NCBI GenBank assembly: GCA_946482325.1
Contig: CAMLRA010000001.1
Span: 34,651 to 98,650 of the forward strand
Length of the DNA: 64,000 nt
From: an uncultured Chromatiaceae bacterium
Lineage (GTDB): Bacteria; Pseudomonadota; Gammaproteobacteria; Enterobacterales; Alteromonadaceae
Reading direction: 5' to 3'
Shown here piece by piece: positions 16,590 to 25,236 of the stretch (the stretch's first letter is position 1; every line of letters starts with the position of its first letter). The translations under genes and the position numbers were made by a program. The notes under the pieces are model-generated. The model did no database searches and was not told the origin of the DNA. It saw only the letters and a program-made list of their open reading frames with translations.

Positions 16590-18160
16590 GACAGACTCCC
16601 TTGTGGCATGCGCCCCGGTGTCATATGCCCTGGAGCCATACTCTCTTGCGCCAGCCAGCGCTGCAGGTATTCCCGGTTTGAAGGCAGGCTTTGCTGCAAT
16701 TGCTGCGTCAGCTGCTGATTACGCCGCAGAATTTGCTCCGCCTGCGCCTGTTGCCGGTACAGATGCGCCTGGCGGGAAAAGTCTGGCTTAAAGCCCATGC
16801 CATACATCACATACTGATAACTGGCGGCCGGAAACAGCTCCAGCGGGCCCTGGAAATCACTGACTGCCGGGCCACGATAACGCCAGACTGCCAAATCTTC
16901 CTGCAACGACTCCGGCCAGGTGTCCTGATCCAAATGCGCCTGCCAATAAGGTTCCGGACGTTTGGTCAGCATGTAATGCAGCTTGAGGAAATCAATAATG
17001 CGCTGCCAGCGATAACGCATCTGCGTATTAAAACGTTTGGCAACGACCGGCATCAGGCTTTGATCTGCCGGCAGATTTTCGGCGACATAACGGGCCGACA
17101 CTTCGACCAGCATAATGGCGGTGGCTTCCAGCGGCTCGACAAAACCGGCCGACAAACCAATGGCGACACAATTGCCTTGCCAGAAACGTTCGCGATAGCC
17201 GGTCTGATATTTGATTAAACGCGGTTCTAAATCTGCCGCTGCCGCGCCGACATAACGCCGTAAATTGGCGGCCGCTTCGTCATCACTTAAAAACTGACTG
17301 GCATAGACATGGCCAGTGCCGCGCCGGTGCGACAAGCCAATATCCCAAATCCAGCCGGCATTTTGTGCCGTGGCAATGGTGTGGCTGGCAACCGGTGCGT
17401 CGGGTCTGTCGTATGGCACCTGCAGCGCCAGTGCCCTGTTGTTAAACAGCTGATGTTCCACCGACATAAACGGTACTTGCAGCGTTTTACCCAGCAGCAA
17501 AGACGCCATGCCGGTACAGTCGATATACAAATCTGCGGTGACAGGCGTGGCAGCGTCATTGAGTTTTAAACCGGCGATCTGCGCATCGTCGGTCAGCAGC
17601 ACTTGCTCGACGGTGGCAACACGGTGCAACACACCTAGTTTAGTTTTGGCATGTTGTTTTAACACGTCGGCGAACGCGCCGGCGTCGAGGTGATAAGCAT
17701 AATTCAGCGGGCCCTGATACTCGCCTTCGCTGACCGGGCGCGGCGCTTTGCCGGCTTCGCATAATTCATGCTGCATATTGGACTGGCGGGCATAGTCGCG
17801 GATATCTGCCAGATAAGGCGCCACATCAAGCCGGCCATAACCCAACGGCACAGTAAAAGGATGGTAATAAAAATCGCCGGTGCCTTCGCACCAGTTCACA
17901 AACTTGCCACCTTGTTTAAAAGCGGCATGGCAGCTGCGGAAAAAGTCCTTCTCGGACAAACCGATTTGCTGCAGGGTGTTTTTCATCGTCGGCCAGGTGC
18001 CTTCACCGACACCAATGGTCGGAATATCGGCCGATTCAATCAATGTGATTGATAACGCCGGGCCATCTGGTTGCTGATGGTAAGAGGCAATGAGTGCGGC
18101 CGCCAGCCAACCGGCGGTGCCGCCCCCCACCACCACAATATTGGTGATAGCTTGTGTCAT
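16586..18160 (-). CDS. Tryptophan-halogenase-like flavoprotein of a sugar-utilisation locus
   Basis: 524 residues of the flavin-dependent tryptophan 7-halogenase family. The N-terminus binds FAD (VVVGGGTAGWLAAALIA), GVGEGTWPTMKNTL follows, and GWIWDIGLSHRRGTGHVY carries the WxWxI signature that keeps such enzymes from acting as mono-oxygenases. Despite the name, genes of this subgroup sit next to TonB receptors and sugar enzymes rather than in secondary-metabolite clusters, and their substrate is unknown to me. Here it follows the TonB receptor but an intrinsic terminator (18245-18273) lies between them, so it either has its own promoter or is made at a reduced level by read-through. Confidence 0.82.
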   Translation of the reverse strand: MTQAITNIVVVGGGTAGWLAAALIASYHQQPDGPALSITLIESADIPTIGVGEGTWPTMKNTLQQIGLSEKDFFRSCHAAFKQGGKFVNWCEGTGDFYYHPFTVPLGYGRLDVAPYLADIRDYARQSNMQHELCEAGKAPRPVSEGEYQGPLNYAYHLDAGAFADVLKQHAKTKLGVLHRVATVEQVLLTDDAQIAGLKLNDAATPVTADLYIDCTGMASLLLGKTLQVPFMSVEHQLFNNRALALQVPYDRPDAPVASHTIATAQNAGWIWDIGLSHRRGTGHVYASQFLSDDEAAANLRRYVGAAAADLEPRLIKYQTGYRERFWQGNCVAIGLSAGFVEPLEATAIMLVEVSARYVAENLPADQSLMPVVAKRFNTQMRYRWQRIIDFLKLHYMLTKRPEPYWQAHLDQDTWPESLQEDLAVWRYRGPAVSDFQGPLELFPAASYQYVMYGMGFKPDFSRQAHLYRQQAQAEQILRRNQQLTQQLQQSLPSNREYLQRWLAQESMAPGHMTPGRMPQGSLS

Positions 18161-18244
18161 AAGGAACCCGATTTAAACGCGAGTACAGCAGTATTGCGCG
18201 ATCCTGACCACGAGCCAACAGTGAAATTACTGCAGCCCGCAATC

Positions 18245-18273
18245 AAAAAAAGGCTGGGTCAAAAGACCCAGCC
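18245..18273 (-). terminator. Intrinsic terminator between the TonB receptor and halogenase-like genes
   Basis: On the minus strand GGCTGGGTC-TTTT-GACCCAGCC forms a perfect 9-bp stem followed by seven T residues. It lies 14 bases after the receptor stop codon and 85 bases before the halogenase-like start, so it should separate or attenuate the two. Confidence 0.92.
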
Positions 18274-18286
18274 ACAGGAACGGGAC

Positions 18287-21046
18287 TTAGAATGCCCCTC
18301 GCACACCTACCGCATAGCGGGAGCCGTTATCCTCAACAGAGTAAATCTGGTTTTTGAAGCGACCGGTCTGCACCAGTTCTTCTTCGGTGATGTTGATCCC
18401 TTCGAAGAACACCGTCAGATACTCGTTCACATCGTAGCTGGCGCTGATATCCCACTGACCAAAACGCTCAGTGTTAATCGGTTCGCCGTTAAAGCCGTTG
18501 TCGAGCTGACGCAGGAAGGCTTCACGGTTGTTAAACGCGATACGGGCCTGATAGTCACCCTGTTCGTAGAACAGAATAAAGTTCTGCGAATCACCTAAAC
18601 CTTCCAGTGCAAAACTCTGCGTGGTGTCAGCACCAACGTTCAGGTTGCTGTCGACCACAGTGGCGTTGACCGTGACACCAAAGCCATTGTCAAACATGTG
18701 CGTCAGCGCAGCTTCATAACCGGTGATGCGGGCTGACTCACCATTTTGTGGCCGGCTGACGGTATACACTTCGCTCGAGCCGTTCAGTTCTGCCGTCGTC
18801 GGCACCACACTGCTGCTACACAGTGGTGAGCTGACGCAGTTGTAAGATGGGCCTGTCCGCGCGGTCATGTTGTAAGTTTCCTGACCGGTCAGCGTCACGA
18901 TAAAGTCTTCAACTTCTTTGTTGAACACGGTGAAGCTGAACATGTTGGCATCCTGGTAATACCATTCGTAAGCCAGGTCCCAGTTTTCAGCACGGAACGG
19001 TTTCAGTGCCGGGTTGCCGCCGTTGGCCGTCAGGTTTTGCCGGCGCGGTTCGTTGAATGTGGTCGCTGGTGACATCTGGCCCATAGTCGGACGGGTCAGT
19101 GAATCGTAAGAGGCAAAACGCACAATCATGTCGTCCTGCACTTCCAGCTTGATATTCAGGCTTGGCAGCAGGTTGGCATATTTAGTGCCCTGATTGATGT
19201 TCGTTGCAGGGCCTAACACGTTTTGGAACAAGGTCGCATCAGCGGTCGGTACTATGTCGACGACAAAGCTTTGCACAGCCGCGACATCCACTGAAGTTTC
19301 GGCATAACGCGCGCCAAGGTTCACCGTCAGCGGCATATCACCGAGGTCATACGCCAGCGTGAAGTCCATATACAGACTGGTCACGTCTTCGTTGATGGTG
19401 TAACGGTTATTCTGCAGCGTGGTGGTGATTGGATGGCCGCTATCCGCCAGATATTTCACCACGGCATCGCCGTCATAGGTGTAGAACGTATTGATCAGAC
19501 CCGGGAAGAAGTTCTTCGCGGTGAATGGCTGGAATTTGATGGTATCGACCGGCGCAGGTAACGCATAGCCGCAGTAGAAGCACTGACCGCCATAAATCTG
19601 GAAGCTGGATTTTTCCCGCTCCTGACGATAGGCACCGAAGTTGGCTTTCTGGAACACGCCTTTTTCAGCCACGTATTCAAAATCAGCTTTTACTTCTGTG
19701 ACTTCGTCTTCATCTGAGAACTGATTGCCTTTTTCGTTGTAGTGCATCCGTGCCAGGCTGGCTGCTGGTAGCGTGCTGCCGCCAAAACCATTGTGTTTTA
19801 CTGTTGGCACAGAACCGGTACCGTCGAAGGCATAGCTGTTAATCATCCCAACCACGTTAAAACGGTCGCGGCCGGCGCGGTCGTTTTCAGCGTTTGACGT
19901 TGAGGCGTCAAAATTTGCTTTCAGTTGGTCGTTGATTTTCCACTCGACATTCAGACCAAAGGCATTGGTGCTGATATCCCGTGAGTTGCGGGTATGTGAC
20001 ACAAAATCTGTCGCCGGGTCGCCGCTGCCCTGATGCAAGCCCACATCTTGCGAGAAGGTCAATAAAGTGCCGGTCGTTGGGTCGATAGTCGCACTGCCGA
20101 CTCGGTCCGGTTCAAACCAGGACGCCAAATCTGTCACCGTTGAATCCACTTCAAAACGGGACACCAAACCATCCATTGTCACAGTGACATCTTCTGACGG
20201 CGCATATTGCAGCACCAGACTGGCGTTGTCGCGGGTCCGTTCCTGCTGGTCAATAATCTGGTCCCAGTTGCGCGGGATATAAGCATTGGTAAACAACACG
20301 CCATCGCGTTTGTTGGAAATAGTCTGACCGCCGCGCCAGCCGGCGGTGGCGATTTGGTTGATCTGCACATCACGTTTCTGATGGCTAATCGCTAATAAAG
20401 CACCAAATTTGTCGTCCCAGTTACGGGTCACTAACAAAGATGCTGCTGGTGAGGTTTTTTCAGACAGGCTTTCGTACATGCCTTTGACAGAGCCGGCCAC
20501 GCGGAAATCGTCATAATCAAACGGCCGTGCCGTTTTCACGTTAATAGTACCGCCGATGCCACCTTCCTGCAGGCGGGCGCTGTTACTTTTGAAGACGTCA
20601 GCGCCGGTGATTTGATCGGCCGCCAGAATGTCGAAGTTAAATTCACGGCCATTGCTGTCGGTCGCGATCTGACGGTTATTGACTAACACTGTGTTGAACT
20701 GTGGACCAAAACCACGGATCGTCACCGCCTGGCCTTCACCACCACTGCGGTCAATCGACACGCCGGTGATGCGTTGCAGCGATTCCGCCACGTTCAAATC
20801 CGGAAACTTACCTAAGTCTTCTGCCGCAATACCGTCTGACACCAGACTGGATTCTTTTTTGTCCTGCATCGACGCTTTCAGACTGCTGCGGATGCCGCGG
20901 ACTTCAATTACTTCGACTTCAGTTTGCTGAGCTTTGGCAGCGTCTGCCGCGGTAGTTTGTGCCGCTACCGAATAGGTGCTGAGCACACCGGCTACGGCGA
21001 GGCAAACCGCCGAATGTTTAAACGCGAATGGATTCGCTCTGGTCAT
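18287..21046 (-). CDS. TonB-dependent outer-membrane receptor, carbohydrate type
   Basis: 919 residues. A signal peptide ends near residue 29 (SVAAQ). It is followed by a likely TonB box region VEVIEVRGIRSSL, then the plug domain (about 50-170) with KESSLVSDGIAAEDLGKFPD and NVAESLQRITGVSIDR, and a long barrel ending in VGVRGAF with a terminal aromatic residue. This is the Xanthomonas/Caulobacter-type (TIGR01782-like) receptor for oligosaccharides. It should import the galactoside across the outer membrane. The start has GGGGAG upstream. The operator-like palindrome at 21101-21117 lies 54 bp before the start codon. Confidence 0.93.
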   Translation of the reverse strand: MTRANPFAFKHSAVCLAVAGVLSTYSVAAQTTAADAAKAQQTEVEVIEVRGIRSSLKASMQDKKESSLVSDGIAAEDLGKFPDLNVAESLQRITGVSIDRSGGEGQAVTIRGFGPQFNTVLVNNRQIATDSNGREFNFDILAADQITGADVFKSNSARLQEGGIGGTINVKTARPFDYDDFRVAGSVKGMYESLSEKTSPAASLLVTRNWDDKFGALLAISHQKRDVQINQIATAGWRGGQTISNKRDGVLFTNAYIPRNWDQIIDQQERTRDNASLVLQYAPSEDVTVTMDGLVSRFEVDSTVTDLASWFEPDRVGSATIDPTTGTLLTFSQDVGLHQGSGDPATDFVSHTRNSRDISTNAFGLNVEWKINDQLKANFDASTSNAENDRAGRDRFNVVGMINSYAFDGTGSVPTVKHNGFGGSTLPAASLARMHYNEKGNQFSDEDEVTEVKADFEYVAEKGVFQKANFGAYRQEREKSSFQIYGGQCFYCGYALPAPVDTIKFQPFTAKNFFPGLINTFYTYDGDAVVKYLADSGHPITTTLQNNRYTINEDVTSLYMDFTLAYDLGDMPLTVNLGARYAETSVDVAAVQSFVVDIVPTADATLFQNVLGPATNINQGTKYANLLPSLNIKLEVQDDMIVRFASYDSLTRPTMGQMSPATTFNEPRRQNLTANGGNPALKPFRAENWDLAYEWYYQDANMFSFTVFNKEVEDFIVTLTGQETYNMTARTGPSYNCVSSPLCSSSVVPTTAELNGSSEVYTVSRPQNGESARITGYEAALTHMFDNGFGVTVNATVVDSNLNVGADTTQSFALEGLGDSQNFILFYEQGDYQARIAFNNREAFLRQLDNGFNGEPINTERFGQWDISASYDVNEYLTVFFEGINITEEELVQTGRFKNQIYSVEDNGSRYAVGVRGAF

Positions 21047-21100
21047 CTTCGAACTCCCCTGTCTTTGTGTTGTGTTTTTAAAGAAAACTTCTTATTAGAA

Positions 21101-21117
21101 TATTTATCATATAAATA
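21101..21117. promoter_or_regulatory. Putative shared operator, TonB-receptor copy (best match)
   Basis: TATTTATCATATAAATA is a perfect 7-3-7 inverted repeat, 54 bp upstream of the receptor start. It is taken as the reference for the six related sites in this locus. The four-three-four core TTAT-CAT-ATAA has the spacing of FadR-family operators. Confidence 0.68.
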
Positions 21118-21153
21118 CTGCAAAGTTACGCTGACTGCAACTTTTTTATCTGA

Positions 21154-22104
21154 TTAATCATTCGAATTTGCGCCGTTTTGGCGGGCAAAACGGTAAATAA
21201 TCTGCTGCCGGTAGATTTGCCCCGGCAGCAGCAATGTTGCTGGAAAATCCGGCTGGTTCGGTGCGTCTGGCCAATACTGCGCTTCCAGACAAATGCCCTG
21301 GCGCGGCAAAAAAGGCGCGCCTAAACCGTCGCCGCTATAAATCTGCAGGCCGGGTAAATCGCTGAGCACAGTCAGGCTCAGTTGCTGATCTGGCGATGTC
21401 AGCGTGGCAAGGGTTTGCAGCTGCTGTTCGCCGTGCGGCACAACAAAACAATGGTCCAGCGCGCCATGCTGGCGAAACAATTCCTGCAACAGCTGGCCTG
21501 TCGCCAGCTGCGGGTATTGTTCGGCACAAGACAACAAACGCCCGGTCGGAATGCCGCTACTGTCTTTCTCCAATACCTGTAACAGCGGCGATTGCAGAGA
21601 GTGCTGATCAATCTGCTGTGCTTGTGAGTCCAGATTGAAATAACAGTGGTTGGTCAGGTTCAGCACTGTGGGCGCGTCGGTTGTCGCTTCAAACTGCATC
21701 TGCAGTTCAGTGGCAGTGACGCGAAACTGACAGCGAAACTCGCGATTGCCCGGAAAACCACCTTCACCTGCAGCAGCACGGCAACTCAAGGTCAGCTGGT
21801 CTGTCTGCTGCGCTTCGAGCTGCCACTGTCGGTGGTTCAGGCCAGCCTCTCCGCCATGCAGGCAATGCGGGCCGTCATTGGCGGTCAGCCTGATCTGTTG
21901 TTGACCAAGCGGAAAGCCGGCGTTGTCGATGCGGTTAGCATATGGTCCGACGGTACTGCCGAGATAATAAGGGTCTGATGCATAAGCAGCTTCGCTGTCA
22001 TAGCCCAACGTCAGTTCCTGGCCGTCCAAGCGGATAGAGCAAACCGTGGCGCCGATAGCGCTGATGTTGACCACCAATCCTGCTGCTGTGCTGATCTCAA
22101 ACAA
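21154..22104 (-). CDS. galM: Aldose 1-epimerase (mutarotase)
   Basis: 316 residues, the family length. The start is a TTG at 22104 with GGAG six bases upstream; no ATG is in a suitable place. The active-site histidines are in GPHCLHGG and in NLTNHCYFNL, and the catalytic glutamate is in GICLEAQYWPDAPN. It interconverts alpha- and beta-anomers of galactose. In this locus it would supply the anomer taken by the sugar dehydrogenase after the two galactosidases release galactose. It is divergent from the triosephosphate isomerase gene, sharing a promoter region with the operator-like site at 22149-22165. Confidence 0.93.
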   Translation of the reverse strand: MFEISTAAGLVVNISAIGATVCSIRLDGQELTLGYDSEAAYASDPYYLGSTVGPYANRIDNAGFPLGQQQIRLTANDGPHCLHGGEAGLNHRQWQLEAQQTDQLTLSCRAAAGEGGFPGNREFRCQFRVTATELQMQFEATTDAPTVLNLTNHCYFNLDSQAQQIDQHSLQSPLLQVLEKDSSGIPTGRLLSCAEQYPQLATGQLLQELFRQHGALDHCFVVPHGEQQLQTLATLTSPDQQLSLTVLSDLPGLQIYSGDGLGAPFLPRQGICLEAQYWPDAPNQPDFPATLLLPGQIYRQQIIYRFARQNGANSND

Positions 22105-22148
22105 AAACGTCTCCGGGCATGCTTGTGTCGTGTCAATTCGTTATATAG

Positions 22149-22165
22149 TATTTATACGATAATTA
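22149..22165. promoter_or_regulatory. Putative shared operator, epimerase/isomerase divergent promoter
   Basis: TATTTATACGATAATTA has a left half identical to the reference site and a right half with one mismatch (ATAATTA versus ATAAATA). It lies 22 bp before the triosephosphate isomerase start and 44 bp before the epimerase start on the other strand. Confidence 0.6.
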
Positions 22166-22187
22166 AGTGACTGACAAGGATTTTATG

Positions 22188-22973
22188 ATGACCAGAACTC
22201 AATTGGTCATGGCAAACTGGAAACAACAGGGCAGTGAAACGGCGTTAAAGCACTGGTTAAGCGAGGTCAGCGTGCCTGATCTGGCCAAGCTCAGCCGGGT
22301 GTTGTGTGCGCCGCTGCCATATCTGGCGACGCTAAGGCAGCAACGTGCCGCATTACAAAGCCCGGTGCTGGCAGGTGCGCAGGTGGTGTCGGCCTGGAGC
22401 GGCGGCGCTTATACCGGTGAAGTGTCTGCGGCGATGCTCGCTGAATTCGGTGTGGCTTATACACTGGTTGGCCATTCCGAGCGCCGGCAGTGGCTACAGG
22501 AAACAGCCGACTCGCGACGCGCCCAACTGGCAGCGTTATGGCAACAAGGCATCACGCCGGTGCTTTGTGTCGGCGAAACCGCCGCACAGCACCAGCAAGG
22601 CCAGACTTTTGCAGTGCTGCGGCAACAACTGGCAGAAGTACTGGACCCTCAGCCCGCGCCCGGGCCTTTAGTACTGGCTTATGAACCGGTGTTTGCGATT
22701 GGTTCTGGCCAACCGTTGTCGGCACCAGACGCACAACAGGTACATCAACAGCTGCGCCAGTTGCTGCAGCGCTGGTACAGCGCGGCAGACTGTCAGCAAA
22801 TTCACATCTTGTACGGCGGCAGTGTCAACAGCAACAACGCCGGGGACTACCTGCGCTATCCCGACATTGACGGTGTGTTAGTCGGCAGTGGCAGCCTGAA
22901 AGCAGACAGCTTTAACGCCTTGTGCCGCGCCATTGCCAGCGTCACAGCGGGGAAAACCGCAATCTCTGCCTGA
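22188..22973 (+). CDS. tpiA: Triosephosphate isomerase, locus-linked copy
   Basis: 261 residues from the ATG at 22188, seven bases after AAGGA. The three catalytic residues are K12 in ANWK, H96 in VGHSERR and E166 in AYEPVFAIGSG; the phosphate-binding YGGSVNSNN and VGSGSL are present. Some usually invariant stretches differ (SAWSGGAYTGEVS), so this is a divergent member and may be a second isozyme beside the usual secG-linked tpiA. It interconverts glyceraldehyde 3-phosphate and DHAP, exactly the products expected from KDPGal cleavage and from glycerol via GlpK and GlpD. The operator-like site just upstream places it in the same regulon. Confidence 0.92.
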   Translation: MTRTQLVMANWKQQGSETALKHWLSEVSVPDLAKLSRVLCAPLPYLATLRQQRAALQSPVLAGAQVVSAWSGGAYTGEVSAAMLAEFGVAYTLVGHSERRQWLQETADSRRAQLAALWQQGITPVLCVGETAAQHQQGQTFAVLRQQLAEVLDPQPAPGPLVLAYEPVFAIGSGQPLSAPDAQQVHQQLRQLLQRWYSAADCQQIHILYGGSVNSNNAGDYLRYPDIDGVLVGSGSLKADSFNALCRAIASVTAGKTAISA

Positions 22974-23040
22974 ACATCCCGCGACATTAAAAAAGCATGC
23001 AGTGATTGATGCCAGGCACGATGTTTTCTCCGCCAAAACA

Positions 23041-23073
23041 AAAAAAGCCCGGCGATAGCCGGGCTGTCTTTTT
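23041..23073. terminator. Bidirectional terminator between tpiA and ssb
   Basis: AGCCCGGC-GATA-GCCGGGCT forms an 8-bp stem with an A-run on the left (T-run on the minus strand) and TCTTTTT on the right. It can end both the isomerase transcript and the convergent ssb transcript. Confidence 0.88.
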
Positions 23074-23096
23074 GTCATTTCTGACCGCATAAATCA

Positions 23097-23777
23097 TCAG
23101 AACGGAATATCGTCATCAAAATCGATTGGCGGTTCCATCGGGCCGCGTTGCTGGCCAAAACCGCCTTGTTGTGGCTGGTTAAAACCTTGCTGTGGCTGAT
23201 TGTAGGCCGGTTGAGCCGGTGCCTGATTGTAGGCTGGCGCTGCCGGTGCTGGCTGGTTAAAGCCTTGTTGTGCAGCTGGAGCCCGATTGTAATTCTGCTG
23301 TGCAGCAGGCGCGGCTTGCGGTGCGCGGTTCTGTGGCGCCTGATAGGCCTGTGCCGGTGCGGCCATGCCACCCATCGCGGCACCACCCATTGCAGCACCG
23401 GCGCCTGGTGCGCCACCCATTTGGGCGCCCTGACCTTCACCACGGCCGTCTAACATCTGCAGTTCGTTGGCGATGATTTCAGTGGTGTAACGTTCGACAC
23501 CTTGCTGATCCTGCCATTTACGTGTGCGCAGACGACCTTCGATATAAACTTTGCTGCCTTTACGCAGGTATTCACCGGCGATCTCGGCCAGACGCTGATA
23601 GATCACCACACGGTGCCATTCAGTCTGTTCTTTTTTCTCATTGGTCTGTTTGTCAGTCCAGGATTCTGAAGTTGCAATGGTGATATTGGCCACAGCACCG
23701 CCGGTTGGCATGTAACGAACTTCAGGATCTGCACCTAAGTTACCGATCAAAATGACTTTATTAATTCCACGCGCCAT
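23097..23777 (-). CDS. ssb: Single-stranded DNA-binding protein
   Basis: 226 residues from the ATG at 23777 (AGGAG seven bases upstream; an ATG six bases earlier is too close). Residues 1-112 form the OB-fold with [20 protein letters not shown] and the [20 protein letters not shown] block. A long Gln/Gly/Pro/Asn-rich linker contains many AYNQP- and GFNQP-type repeats and is longer than in E. coli SSB. The C-terminal tip [11 protein letters not shown] is the acidic protein-interaction tail used to recruit repair and replication proteins. It starts 14 bases after the MFS gene ends, so it is probably read through from that gene as well as from its own promoter. Confidence 0.96.
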   Translation of the reverse strand: MARGINKVILIGNLGADPEVRYMPTGGAVANITIATSESWTDKQTNEKKEQTEWHRVVIYQRLAEIAGEYLRKGSKVYIEGRLRTRKWQDQQGVERYTTEIIANELQMLDGRGEGQGAQMGGAPGAGAAMGGAAMGGMAAPAQAYQAPQNRAPQAAPAAQQNYNRAPAAQQGFNQPAPAAPAYNQAPAQPAYNQPQQGFNQPQQGGFGQQRGPMEPPIDFDDDIPF

Positions 23778-23791
23778 GCGCATTCTCCTGA

Positions 23792-25150
23792 TTAACTGTG
23801 ACGACTCAGCAAAGCTTCAACCTGTTGCGGGTCAAAACCGGCGGAGCTGACTTTTAAATAACAGCGTTGTTCGTTGACGACAACTGTCGCTTCCAGCACG
23901 CCATCAAGGCTGCTGAGCTGGCGGACCAGCGTTTTGGCTGCAGCGTCATCGACGCCGGAAACCTTATAAGACAAGCGTTGGGCCCGCTGCGGGACTTGCA
24001 TGCGCGTGGCCAGAAAAAGCCATATTAAACCAATTCCGCCGGCAAGGGCAAACAGGCTGGCGGCACCAAACTGGCCGGAAATACTGCCACCCAACACCCC
24101 GCCTAAAAAGGCACCAAAAAACTGCAGACTGGCATAAATGCCCATCGCGGTGCCTTTCTGGCCAGCCGGTGCAATACGTGACACCAGCGCCGGCATACTG
24201 GCTTCTAAATAGTTAAATCCGGTAAAAAACACCAGCAGCGCTATGGCTATAGGCCAGAGTCCGCCATTCATCATTAACAATAAACTTACAATCAGCAAGC
24301 CGATAGCGAATAAAAAATAGCCTTTTTCCTGCTGGCGGCGCATCGACAACACCATCAGCGGCACCATCAGCACAAAAGCGGTGACAAACACCGGCAGATA
24401 CACCTGCCAGTGCTGCGGCGCGGCTAAGCCATCAGCCAGCAATTGCGCCGGGATCACGACAAAAATCGCCGTCAGCAACAAATGCAGCATCAGCACACCC
24501 AGATTTAATAACCGCAGCTGCGGGTGACAAAACAATTGCCAGATAAAACCAGGCCGGGCTAAGGCTTCACTGTCGACGGCCTGTTGTTGTGTTCTCGGCA
24601 CCAGCGTCAGCACTATGACAATGCCAATCAACGCCAGCGCGGCAGTGAACCAAAAAATTGCACTTAAGCCGCCAAAGGCGGCCAGTGCCGGGCCGGCGAT
24701 CATCGATACGGCGAAAGATAAACCGATGGTTGCGCCGATCACAGCCATCACTTTGGGGCGTTGCTCTTCGCGGGTCACATCCGCCGCTAAGGCAAGCACG
24801 GCGCCGGAAATCGCGCCCATGCCCTGCAAAATGCGGCCTATGGTCACGCCGTACACCGATTCTGCCAGTGCCGCGACCACAGAGCCTACGGCAAATAAAG
24901 TCAGGCCCAGCAGCATCACCGGCATGCGACCGATGCGGTCTGACAACCAGCCCATCGGAATTTGTAAAACGGCCTGCGTCAGGCCATAAGCACCAATGGC
25001 AAGCCCAATCCAAAGCGGGGAAAAACCAACTAAGTCTTTGCCGTAGATGGCAAAAACCGGGATCAGCATAAACAGGCCCAGCATACGGAACGCAAAAACC
25101 AGCGCCAGCGAAATCGCGGCCCGCCGTTCCAGTGCGGTTAAATGTTGCAT
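23792..25150 (-). CDS. MFS transporter, YajR-like, with C-terminal YAM-type domain
   Basis: 452 residues with about twelve membrane segments (residues 10-395) and the MFS motif A variant [17 protein letters not shown] soluble tail of about 60 residues ([20 protein letters not shown] to the end) has the ferredoxin-like pattern of the YAM domain in E. coli YajR, which has almost the same total length. It is a proton-driven exporter by family; the substrate is unknown. It is followed by ssb at 14 bases. A similar MFS-ssb-uvrA neighbourhood is common in related gammaproteobacteria, though here a GGDEF gene and a TraB-like gene separate it from uvrA. Confidence 0.88.
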   Translation of the reverse strand: MQHLTALERRAAISLALVFAFRMLGLFMLIPVFAIYGKDLVGFSPLWIGLAIGAYGLTQAVLQIPMGWLSDRIGRMPVMLLGLTLFAVGSVVAALAESVYGVTIGRILQGMGAISGAVLALAADVTREEQRPKVMAVIGATIGLSFAVSMIAGPALAAFGGLSAIFWFTAALALIGIVIVLTLVPRTQQQAVDSEALARPGFIWQLFCHPQLRLLNLGVLMLHLLLTAIFVVIPAQLLADGLAAPQHWQVYLPVFVTAFVLMVPLMVLSMRRQQEKGYFLFAIGLLIVSLLLMMNGGLWPIAIALLVFFTGFNYLEASMPALVSRIAPAGQKGTAMGIYASLQFFGAFLGGVLGGSISGQFGAASLFALAGGIGLIWLFLATRMQVPQRAQRLSYKVSGVDDAAAKTLVRQLSSLDGVLEATVVVNEQRCYLKVSSAGFDPQQVEALLSRHS

Positions 25151-25236
25151 ATCTGATGGATCTCAAGTCGATTCAGGCAGTACCCGCAGCAGAAAAAGGC
25201 GGGCAGCAAAAGAGTGGCGGATTGTACCACAGGCCT

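Noticed and set aside
23148..23450. Repetitive AYNQP/GFNQP region as a CRISPR-like or tandem repeat
   Set aside because: It is the low-complexity linker of SSB, with irregular protein-level repeats and no spacers.
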